Shown: positions 48,759 to 54,090 of the stretch, piece after piece
Layout of the letters: every line of letters starts with the position of its first letter
Numbering within the stretch: position 1 is the stretch's first letter
Source of the DNA: Planctomycetota bacterium
GTDB taxonomy: Bacteria > Planctomycetota > Brocadiia > JAADGH01
Length of the DNA: 54,090 nt
Reading direction: 5' to 3'
NCBI GenBank assembly: GCA_013152475.1
Contig: JAADGH010000034.1
Coordinates: 1-54,090 of the forward strand
The notes under the pieces: model-generated
Told to the model about the DNA's origin: nothing
Database searches by the model: none
Seen by the model: the letters and a program-made list of their open reading frames with translations, nothing else
Made by a program: the position numbers and the translations under genes

Positions 48759-50606
48759 CTACTCCTTCACCACCGCGCCGAACTTGCATTCCTCGAAACA
48801 CGCGCCGCATTGGATGCAAAGGGCCTGGTCAATCGTGTGCGGCTGTTTCTTTTCCCCCGATATCGCCTGGGCAGGACAAACCTTTGCACACCGCCCGCAG
48901 CCCGCGCACTTTTCCTCGTCGATGTGCAGTCGAATGAGCGCCCTGCACACGCCGGCGGGGCACTGGTGTCTGCGGATGTGCACTTCATACTCCTCGCGGC
49001 AATTGCGAAGGCTGCACAACGTGAGATTCGGAGCCGTCTGGCCCAGTCCGCAAAGAGAAGAGTTCTTGACCATGTTCGCCAGATCTTTAAGGGTTCCGAG
49101 GTCCTCTTCCTTCCCTTTTCCTTCTGTAATGGCCGTCACAATCTCGAGCATCCTCGGAATGCCCTCCCGGCACGGGACACATTTGCCGCACGATTCGTCC
49201 TGGATAAACTCAAGGAAATATTTTACCAAGTCGACCATGCAGGTCGTGTCGCCCAACACGACGATGCCCCCGGACCCCATAATTGAACCCAGCCGGGTGA
49301 GGGTTCCGTAATCCACCGGCGCGTCAAAATGATCCTTTGTGATCGCTCCTCCCGAGGGCCCGCCGGTCTGCACCGCTTTGATCTGGGTCCCTGGCGGGGG
49401 GCCGCCGCCGATGTCATACACGATTTCACCGAGAGTCGTTCCCATCTCGACCTCGATCAGCCCTGTTGTGTTTATGTCCCCGACAAGCGAGAAAACTTTG
49501 GTTCCCTTGCTTTCTTCGGTGCCCATTTTCGCGAACCAGTCACTGCCCTTTTCGATGATCCGCGGAATGTTCGCCCAGGTTTCCACATTGTTTATGCACG
49601 TGGGGCAACCCCGCACTCCGTTGTCCGTGGGGAACGGCGGCCTGGGCCTCGGTTCGCCGATGCGGTCTTCAATGGAGGCGATAAGGGCCGTTTCCTCGCC
49701 GCATACGAAGGCGCCTGCGCCCATGACGATGGTGATGTCGAAGCGGAACGCAGATCCAAATATGTCTTTTCCGAGCAGGCCGTATTTCCTCGCCTGGTTC
49801 AACGCTCGCTCGATCCGTTTGACGGCAAGTGGATACTCATGCCGCACGTAGAAAATGCCCTGACATGCTCCTATGGCGTACCCGCCGATAATCATCCCCT
49901 CGATCACAGAGTGCGGGTCGCTCTCAAGGACATTTCGGTCCATGTAGGCGCCCGGATCCCCCTCGTCTGCGTTGCAAACGACGTATTTCCTCTCTCCCTG
50001 TGAAGCGCGCGCGAAACCCCATTTGCGCCCCGTGACAAAACCGGCGCCGCCTCTCCCCCGAAGGCCGGAATTGACCACCGTTTCTATGACCGAGTCCGGC
50101 GTCATCTCCTTCAGGCATTTGTGCAGCGAAAAATACCCCCCACATGCAATATATTCCTCGATATTCTCCGGGTCAACGATCCCGCAATTGCGCATGACGA
50201 CGGGCGTTTGCTTCTTGAAGAAGTCCAGCTCCCGCCAATCGGGAATGCGGGAAATCGCCCCGTTCCCGGCAATGCGACTCGCCCCGTTCTTTCTGTGTTC
50301 GGGCAGCTTGCACAATGCCAAGCCAGAGGGAACGTTTCCCTCGATGAGCGCGTCGGCCAGCACGCCGGCGCTGTCTTCATCGAGGTCCGCAAATATCAGC
50401 CGGGGGCACCCGGGGATTTGGACATGAGCGAGGGGCTCTCTCTGGCAGATCCCTATACACCCCACCTTTCCCACCTTGACGTCCGTGCCTTCAAATCTTT
50501 TCGTGAGAACCGACAGGACATCCTCTGCCCCCGCCGCTATCCCACACGACGCCACGGCCACAGACACCTTCGGATAGGGGGGGTAAAGGGAGTCCATTCC
50601 CCGCAT
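48759..50606 (-). CDS. NuoF-like NADH/NADP-binding diaphorase flavoprotein (HndC/HoxF type)
   Basis: The 615-residue protein has an N-terminal thioredoxin-like [2Fe-2S] domain (ASCGIAAGAEDVL, then VGCIGICQREPLAHVQ), the NAD(H) site (GLRGRGGAGFVTGRKW), the FMN site (VVCNADEGDPGAYMDR), the N3-type [4Fe-4S] motif (ESCGKCVPCREG), and two C-terminal ferredoxin clusters (CAGCGRCAKVCPAQAI and CIQCGACFEEC). This is the layout of HndC/HydB-type subunits. It oxidises or reduces NAD(P)H and exchanges electrons with NuoE- and HoxU-like partners. The start at 50606 (MRGMDSLY) is chosen because upstream codons overlap the NuoE-like gene. Confidence 0.9.
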   Translation of the reverse strand: MRGMDSLYPPYPKVSVAVASCGIAAGAEDVLSVLTKRFEGTDVKVGKVGCIGICQREPLAHVQIPGCPRLIFADLDEDSAGVLADALIEGNVPSGLALCKLPEHRKNGASRIAGNGAISRIPDWRELDFFKKQTPVVMRNCGIVDPENIEEYIACGGYFSLHKCLKEMTPDSVIETVVNSGLRGRGGAGFVTGRKWGFARASQGERKYVVCNADEGDPGAYMDRNVLESDPHSVIEGMIIGGYAIGACQGIFYVRHEYPLAVKRIERALNQARKYGLLGKDIFGSAFRFDITIVMGAGAFVCGEETALIASIEDRIGEPRPRPPFPTDNGVRGCPTCINNVETWANIPRIIEKGSDWFAKMGTEESKGTKVFSLVGDINTTGLIEVEMGTTLGEIVYDIGGGPPPGTQIKAVQTGGPSGGAITKDHFDAPVDYGTLTRLGSIMGSGGIVVLGDTTCMVDLVKYFLEFIQDESCGKCVPCREGIPRMLEIVTAITEGKGKEEDLGTLKDLANMVKNSSLCGLGQTAPNLTLCSLRNCREEYEVHIRRHQCPAGVCRALIRLHIDEEKCAGCGRCAKVCPAQAISGEKKQPHTIDQALCIQCGACFEECKFGAVVKE

Positions 50607-50641
50607 TTTTGCCCCTTGAATGTCCTCAATACTCCTCTCCT

Positions 50642-51100
50642 TCAAGACGGCGCCTTCCTTATGCGTTGGATAATTTTTTCCGCTTTGGCGCGGGTGAGGT
50701 GTCCGTACACCTTGTCGCCGATTTTCATCACCGGGGCGAGGCTGCAGCACCCGAGACATCGGAGCGTTCGGAGGGTAAACAAGCCGTCGTCGCTGATACC
50801 GTCCAGAGGAATCTCGAGCCGCCTCTCCATATACTCTACGATTCCACTCGCGCCCTTCACATGACAGGTGGTTCCCACGCATACGTTGACGACGTGCTTC
50901 CCTACCGGCGTGAGTGAAAAGGACGTGAAAAACGTCGCCACGCTGTACACCTGGCTCAACGGAATGTCAAGTTGCTCCGACACCCGCTCAAGCTCTTCCC
51001 TCGGCAGATAGTTCAACCGGCTTTGAATCCCGTGAAGCTGCCGGATGAGGACGCCTCCCTGCGGAGGGGTCTGTTTCACTAAGGTTCCTGTTTCTTCCAT
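50642..51100 (-). CDS. NuoE-like [2Fe-2S] diaphorase subunit (HndA/HoxE type)
   Basis: The 152-residue protein matches NuoE: LPREELERVSEQLDIPLSQV, SVATFFTSFSLTPVGKHVV, then CVGTTCHVKGASGIVEY and CLGCCSLAPVMKIGD with the four Cys (C-x4-C and C-x3-C) of a thioredoxin-like [2Fe-2S] domain. It transfers electrons within the NuoE-NuoF-HoxU-like module. It is the first gene of the diaphorase trio, 36 bp before the NuoF-like start. Confidence 0.92.
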   Translation of the reverse strand: MEETGTLVKQTPPQGGVLIRQLHGIQSRLNYLPREELERVSEQLDIPLSQVYSVATFFTSFSLTPVGKHVVNVCVGTTCHVKGASGIVEYMERRLEIPLDGISDDGLFTLRTLRCLGCCSLAPVMKIGDKVYGHLTRAKAEKIIQRIRKAPS

Positions 51101-51196
51101 CGCCTATGATAACGCACTCTGCTTATGGACACAGGTCACGCCGCCGGCGCCCTTCTAACCGCCATATTTCAAATGCAAACCATCCCCGCGCCGGTC

Positions 51197-51784
51197 CTAT
51201 TGTCGCTCCAGCTCGCCGATCCGGTCCGTGATCTGCTTCAATTGGTCTTGAATCTGCCGGGCCTGGCCCTTCAGCATCTGGAGTTCATCCTCTCTGGTCA
51301 TGGACGCTTGCTGGGGCATCGGGCCGGCGCCCATACCGCGCCCCATCCCCATGCCTCGCCCCATGCCACGACCCATGCCCATGCCACGGCCCATGCCGGC
51401 TCCGGGCTGCGGCGCTCCACCACCCATGCCAAACTTGGCCTGCACACTCGCCCCCCCTGCGGATGACACAGCTCCGCTCTTGTAGGCCTCGATGGCCTCT
51501 CTCACACTGCCCCCCATTCCGACAACCACCTGCACCCCCGCTGCCTCGAGGGTGGAAAAGGCATTCGGCCCGCAGTTACCGGTGAGAACGACCTTCGCTC
51601 CCTTGTCGGCGACCAACTTGGCCGATTGGATTCCCGCGCCGCCGCCAACGGCAATGTTTGGGTTCTCGATGGCTTCAAAGCTCATGTCATCGAGCTCGAC
51701 AATTAAGAAACACTGACATCGCCCGAATCGTGGGTCAATCTCTGCGTCAAGGCTCGGTTCGGTTGCTGTTATGGCGACTATCAT
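51197..51784 (-). CDS. NifX/ORP-like protein fused to a Met/Gly/Arg repeat and coiled coil
   Basis: The 195-residue protein has an N-terminal dinitrogenase-cofactor domain (LDAEIDPRFGRCQCFLIVEL, then NIAVGGGAGIQSAKLVADKG and LTGNCGPNAFSTLEAAG). A low-complexity stretch (GMGRGMGMGRGMGRGMG) follows, then a C-terminal coiled coil (ELQMLKGQARQIQDQLKQI) like the end of the DUF5320-like protein at 52311. It therefore joins the two protein types of this locus in one chain. The cofactor domain is nearly identical to the following-upstream gene at 51816, indicating tandem duplication. The ATG at 51784 gives the family N-terminus; the frame to 51856 is longer than needed. Confidence 0.85.
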   Translation of the reverse strand: MIVAITATEPSLDAEIDPRFGRCQCFLIVELDDMSFEAIENPNIAVGGGAGIQSAKLVADKGAKVVLTGNCGPNAFSTLEAAGVQVVVGMGGSVREAIEAYKSGAVSSAGGASVQAKFGMGGGAPQPGAGMGRGMGMGRGMGRGMGMGRGMGAGPMPQQASMTREDELQMLKGQARQIQDQLKQITDRIGELERQ

Positions 51785-51815
51785 GGCGTTTATTTCCTCA
51801 GCTTGTGGCCCTTGA

Positions 51816-52193
51816 CTACGTTTTTTGATCGCCCATTCCGAACTTGCTCTGGACATTGGCCCCGTCGGTGGGTTTGGCGGAACCGCCCTTGTAGGCTTCG
51901 ATGGCCTCCTTCACGGCGCCTGTCATCCCGACGACGACCTCAATACCCGCCGCCTCAAGGGCGGAAAAGGCATTGGGGCCGCAGTTGCCGGTGAGAACGA
52001 CCTTTGCCCCCTTGTCGGCGACCAACTTGGCCGATTGAATCCCTGCGCCGCCGCCCACAGCGATGTTTGGGTTCTCGACCGCTTCGAAGCTCATGTCATC
52101 CAACTCTACGATCAGGAAACTCCGACACCTGCCGAAGCGCGGGTCAATCTGCGCATCAAGGTTGGGTTCCGTCGCGGTGACCGCTATTTTCAT
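51816..52193 (-). CDS. NifX/ORP-like dinitrogenase cofactor family protein
   Basis: The 125-residue protein (AVTATEPNLDAQIDPRFGRC, then SFLIVELDDMSFEAVENP, VLTGNCGPNAFSALEAAG) belongs to the NifX/NifB-C/orange-protein family that binds Fe-Mo or Mo-Cu clusters. It differs from the copy at 51197 mainly at the start, in the last 40 residues and by lacking the Gly/Met stretch and coiled coil. Cys in RFGRC and TGNCGPN are possible ligands. It follows a hairpin (52238-52266) that could adjust its expression relative to the genes upstream. Confidence 0.88.
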   Translation of the reverse strand: MKIAVTATEPNLDAQIDPRFGRCRSFLIVELDDMSFEAVENPNIAVGGGAGIQSAKLVADKGAKVVLTGNCGPNAFSALEAAGIEVVVGMTGAVKEAIEAYKGGSAKPTDGANVQSKFGMGDQKT

Positions 52194-52237
52194 TGAACCA
52201 GTCTCCTCTGTTTGTCTCTTACCGGCATGGGGAAAGA

Positions 52238-52266
52238 CCTCCCGCAGGCCCTACACCTGCGGGAGG
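52238..52266 (-). terminator. Strong hairpin between DUF5320-like and NifX/ORP-like genes
   Basis: CCTCCCGCAGG (52238-52248) and CCTGCGGGAGG (52256-52266) form a perfect 11-bp stem with a 7-base loop. On the minus strand it is followed by TCTTTCCCC, a poor T tract. It could be a partial terminator, an mRNA-stabilising or processing hairpin within the operon. Confidence 0.5.
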
Positions 52267-52310
52267 ATGCAAACTCCGCTCCATATCAGTTGTTTTCAGG
52301 TTCAGGTGCT

Positions 52311-52706
52311 TTATTCCTCGGCCTCTGTTTCGAGTTTCTGGATCTGCTCCTTGATACCATCCAGGACGTCCTCGAAGTATTCGGCCTGGCCCCTTAGGAC
52401 GTCCACTTGCTGCTTCTTCGACGCCCTGGGAGCAACCGGCGCGGCTATCGGGGGAACAAAGCCCCCGGAAGGCGCCTGGCCTCCCCATGCAGGCATCATC
52501 CCATACCGCGCCCAGCCGGGCAGGCCGGTCGCATAGAACCAATTGCGTCGGCCCCTTCCGCCGCCCACGCCTCTGCCAAAGCCCATTCCAAGCCGCCCCC
52601 CTACCGGGTTCATAAATCCCGGCACGGGATAGCCGGCGCAGTACCCCGCTGCCCGACCTGTCATCGGCCCCATTCCTCTCGGACCAGTTCCATCTCCTCC
52701 TGGCAT
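52311..52706 (-). CDS. DUF5320-like protein with Gly-rich centre and coiled-coil end
   Basis: The 131-residue protein opens MPGGDGTGPRGMGPMTGRAA, continues through a Gly/Arg-rich stretch (MGFGRGVGGGRGRRNW) and ends in a coiled coil (QVDVLRGQAEYFEDVLDGIK). This is the DUF5320 layout seen next to NifX/ORP-like genes in anaerobes. The function is unknown. The end resembles the coiled coil of the fusion protein at 51197, so the two may associate. There is no signal peptide or membrane segment. The start has GGAGGAGGTAAGGTAC upstream. Confidence 0.8.
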   Translation of the reverse strand: MPGGDGTGPRGMGPMTGRAAGYCAGYPVPGFMNPVGGRLGMGFGRGVGGGRGRRNWFYATGLPGWARYGMMPAWGGQAPSGGFVPPIAAPVAPRASKKQQVDVLRGQAEYFEDVLDGIKEQIQKLETEAEE

Positions 52707-52763
52707 TGTACCTTACCTCCTCCCTTTACAGCACATTCACAAATTTGCACCTATCGCCAACCA

Positions 52764-52946
52764 TTAACGCTGCCGGCCGCGCCCGCCGCCGCGGCGTCCC
52801 GGCCCCATAGTGCCTTGGCCCCGGCCTCCTCCTCGGCCTTGGCCTGCGCCTCTCTGTCCTTGCTGCATTCCACCGCCGCAGGGCCCCATGCCCCGCCCGG
52901 TTCCCGGTCCTCTGCCTTGCGGTCCTGTTCCGTCTCCTCTGGGCAT
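52764..52946 (-). CDS. DUF5320-like small Gly-rich protein
   Basis: The 60-residue protein begins MPRGDGTGPQGRGPGTGRGM and is nearly all Gly, Arg, Gln and Met afterwards, with a single CGGG. It matches the opening of the other two DUF5320-like proteins of this locus but lacks a coiled coil or zinc ribbon. The ATG at 52946 is preceded by AAGGAGGCGCGTAAG; the frame to 52988 overlaps the first gene of the locus and lacks support. Confidence 0.7.
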   Translation of the reverse strand: MPRGDGTGPQGRGPGTGRGMGPCGGGMQQGQRGAGQGRGGGRGQGTMGPGRRGGGRGRQR

Positions 52947-52980
52947 CTTACGCGCCTCCTTTCCCTCTTCTCTAACTTCC

Positions 52981-53358
52981 CTACACATTCCTTCCGCGCT
53001 GCAGCCTTCTCCGTCTACCGCAGCAGCCCGGCATCATGTACCTCGGCTTCTGGAGGTTTCCGCTCAAATAGGCCCCGATCACATCATCGATCTCCCCGAC
53101 AACAGAGGCATACAACCGGGTACCCTGCGAACGCACCATTCCGGCCAGCGGCGCGCTGATCGCCGCGCAGATCAGCACGTCGACCCCCTTGTGCAGAAGC
53201 CATGCGGCCCGGCGACAAGGCCATGCGAGATCGATGTCCCACTCCGACCTGCCGTCTTCCTCACCGTCGCTCGTGTCAACTAACACAACGCGCCGCGCAA
53301 CATCGAAAACGGGCGACACACGACTATTATGAACCGGTATTGCGATACGTTCTTGCAT
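52981..53358 (-). CDS. NifX/ORP-like protein, first gene of the metallocluster locus
   Basis: The 125-residue protein has a dinitrogenase-cofactor-like pattern: RIAIPVHNSRVSPVFDVARR, then a strand-helix-strand with HKGVDVLICAAISAPLAGMV, and a C-terminal tail with PGCCGRRRR. It is the most divergent of the four copies, with the HFG motif replaced by VFD. The ATG at 53358 lies about 16 bp after the predicted start from the sigma-54-type promoter at 53385-53401, so it heads the 13.8-kb minus-strand gene run. Confidence 0.75.
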   Translation of the reverse strand: MQERIAIPVHNSRVSPVFDVARRVVLVDTSDGEEDGRSEWDIDLAWPCRRAAWLLHKGVDVLICAAISAPLAGMVRSQGTRLYASVVGEIDDVIGAYLSGNLQKPRYMMPGCCGRRRRLQRGRNV

Positions 53359-53384
53359 TCACCTCACTCTCCGGCAAGGGAATG

Positions 53385-53401
53385 AGCACAAGGCGTGCCA
53401 A
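53385..53401 (-). promoter_or_regulatory. Sigma-54-type promoter of the metallocluster locus
   Basis: The minus strand reads TTGGCACGCCTTGTGCT. It keeps the full -24 element TTGGCACG, the GG-N10-GC spacing and the -12 GC; only the first T of TTGC is G, the same deviation as in the hypF promoter. Transcription would begin near 53374, 16 bp before the first gene. Confidence 0.68.
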
Positions 53402-53487
53402 TACAAAGCACCGATTGGTGAAGCGCTACAACACATGAGATATGAAGTAGTTATGACAACGACAACCTGGCGGGCCAACCCAGAAGA

Positions 53488-53534
53488 TTGCAAATACGCA
53501 ACAGTCCGCCCGCAGATATATTGCAGATACGCAA
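53488..53534. promoter_or_regulatory. Two TTGC-N6-GCAA dyads: candidate enhancer sites
   Basis: TTGCAAATACGCAA (53488-53501) and TTGCAGATACGCAA (53521-53534) are near-identical palindromes 33 bp apart centre to centre, about three helical turns. They lie roughly 115-160 bp upstream of the predicted transcription start, the usual position for NtrC-family binding sites. Confidence 0.6.
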
Positions 53535-53602
53535 TCACCCCACTGCGAAACCGAATCCTGCCTCGTAATGTACAGGCCCTTCATCTTGCGCCAGGGAAAT
53601 TC

Positions 53603-53756
53603 GGAAATTCGGGGACGGTATATTATTTAAGATGAAAATAATCCTTCCGCACCCAAACGGTCCTTGTCCTTGAGGAGTACACCGAACGCCTGCAGCTTCG
53701 GCAAGCCTAAACCCCGGAAAATGTTGGATTAATAGAATATACTGTCCCCTATTTCC
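53603..53756 (+). repeat. REP/MITE-like palindromic element, full copy B
   Basis: The left arm GGAAATTCGGGGACGGTATA (53603-53622) and the right arm TATACTGTCCCCTATTTCC (53738-53756) are inverted repeats about 150 bp apart. The first 90 bases match copy A at 1-89 in inverted orientation. The arms also match the short element at 6276-6376. No transposase gene is inside. Confidence 0.7.
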
Positions 53757-53934
53757 GGCAGGATGGCGGTGAACAAGAAACGGGAGAATCGGAGAATCCG
53801 GAGGAGATTTACGCGGGTTTCGGTCGCAAACGTGGAGGGTTCGGCGCGAACCCCGGAGAGGTTGCCGCGGAACGGAGAATCGGCAAGGGTGTGTGGAGTC
53901 GCGTAACTGCCGGAAAAATGGGGAGAAACGACAA

Positions 53935-53962
53935 AACCCCGAGGGGGTCACCCGTCGGGGTT
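53935..53962 (-). terminator. Intrinsic terminator downstream of tRNA-Asn
   Basis: AACCCCGA (53935-53942) and TCGGGGTT (53955-53962) pair, and on the minus strand the stem is followed by TTGTCGTTTCTC; with the flanking bases the tract reads TTTTGTCGTTT. It lies 42 bp after the tRNA-Asn 3' end. Confidence 0.65.
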
Positions 53963-54003
53963 CTGCGTTAACTAAGAACCGCCCAAATTGGCGGATTGTA
54001 ATC

Positions 54004-54079
54004 TGGCTCCCCGACGAGGACTCGAACCTCGAACTTGCTGGTTAACAGCCAGCCGCTCTACCAATTGAGCTATCGGGGA
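54004..54079 (-). tRNA. tRNA-Asn (anticodon GUU)
   Basis: The minus strand folds into a standard cloverleaf: acceptor TCCCCGA/TCGGGGA, D-arm TAGCTCAATTGGTAGAGC, anticodon loop CTGTTAA (GUU), T-arm CGAGGTTCGAGTCCTCG, discriminator G and encoded CCA. Confidence 0.95.
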
Positions 54080-54090
54080 ATAAGCTCCAC

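Larger units (their letters stand above)
53359..54003. other. Regulatory and repeat-rich region upstream of the metallocluster locus
   Basis: No supported gene lies here. In order from the locus start it holds a sigma-54-type promoter, two dyad sites, a full REP/MITE-like element and the hairpin terminator of the tRNA-Asn transcript. The stretch 53757-53930 shows only short G/A-rich repeats such as GAGAATCGGAGAATCCGG. Confidence 0.6.

Noticed and set aside
39593..53358. A hydrogenase or molybdoenzyme catalytic subunit within the locus
   Set aside because: Every gene was read for H-cluster, NiFe large-subunit or molybdopterin motifs; none was found.
1..54090. CRISPR arrays, rRNA genes, prophage structural genes
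   Set aside because: No regularly spaced identical repeats, rRNA-like sequence or phage structural proteins were seen.

Overview
The window is about 54 kb of bacterial chromosome, GC-rich by eye apart from a less GC-rich first 6 kb. Gene content suggests an uncultured anaerobe. It combines a glycan- and sulfatase-type catabolic island of the kind common in Planctomycetota, Lentisphaerota and Hydrogenedentota with an oxygen-sensitive metallocluster region of the kind best known from sulfate reducers. No ribosomal or housekeeping marker pins the phylum, so this placement is inference.

Layout. (1) 0.1-2.3 kb: a secreted TPR protein with a transglutaminase-like N-terminal region. (2) 2.6-6.1 kb: a small mobile-element-like block ending at a tRNA-Ser(GCU). 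It holds tandem hairpin repeats, a sigma-region-4-like HTH protein, two small unknown genes, a minus-strand gene broken at a G9 tract, a MoaD/ubiquitin-like beta-grasp protein and a tyrosine recombinase. A REP/MITE-like palindrome follows. (3) 6.4-21.9 kb: three Gfo/Idh/MocA oxidoreductases, two glycosidase-like proteins, a PHP phosphoesterase, a URO-D-like protein, an exported alpha/beta hydrolase, a yggS-yggU-PNP operon, a ferredoxin-nitroreductase fusion and a VapBC module. (4) 22.0-26.1 kb: a translationally coupled three-gene operon: a membrane protein with a C-terminal (His-Ser-Ala-Cys)n tail, a radical SAM/SPASM protein with a PqqD-like front end, and a four-helix membrane protein. This is the best candidate for a little-described system. 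(5) 26.2-30.8 kb: two sulfatase-superfamily proteins with Thr at the nucleophile position and an exported beta-helix protein. (6) 30.9-39.4 kb: hypFCD read leftward from a sigma-54-type promoter, divergent from an NtrB/NtrC pair; a second beta-helix protein is coupled to ntrC. (7) 39.6-53.4 kb: 23 consecutive minus-strand genes resembling an enlarged version of the sigma-54-controlled orange-protein (ORP) locus of Desulfovibrio. They include four dinitrogenase-cofactor (NifX/ORP-like) proteins, three MinD/Mrp ATPases, three Gly-rich DUF5320-like proteins, FmdE-like, DUF364-like and NifU-like proteins, a NuoE/NuoF/HoxU-like diaphorase trio, a four-cluster ferredoxin, two MTHFR_C/MetV-like paralogues and a putative c-type cytochrome. 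A second sigma-54-type promoter with two TTGC-N6-GCAA dyads lies upstream. (8) 53.6-54.1 kb: another REP/MITE copy, a terminator and tRNA-Asn(GUU).

How it may work together (inference): the NtrBC pair could drive both sigma-54 promoters, linking NiFe-hydrogenase maturation to an anaerobic Fe/Mo-cluster and electron-transfer locus. No hydrogenase catalytic subunit is present in the window, so the partner enzyme must lie elsewhere.
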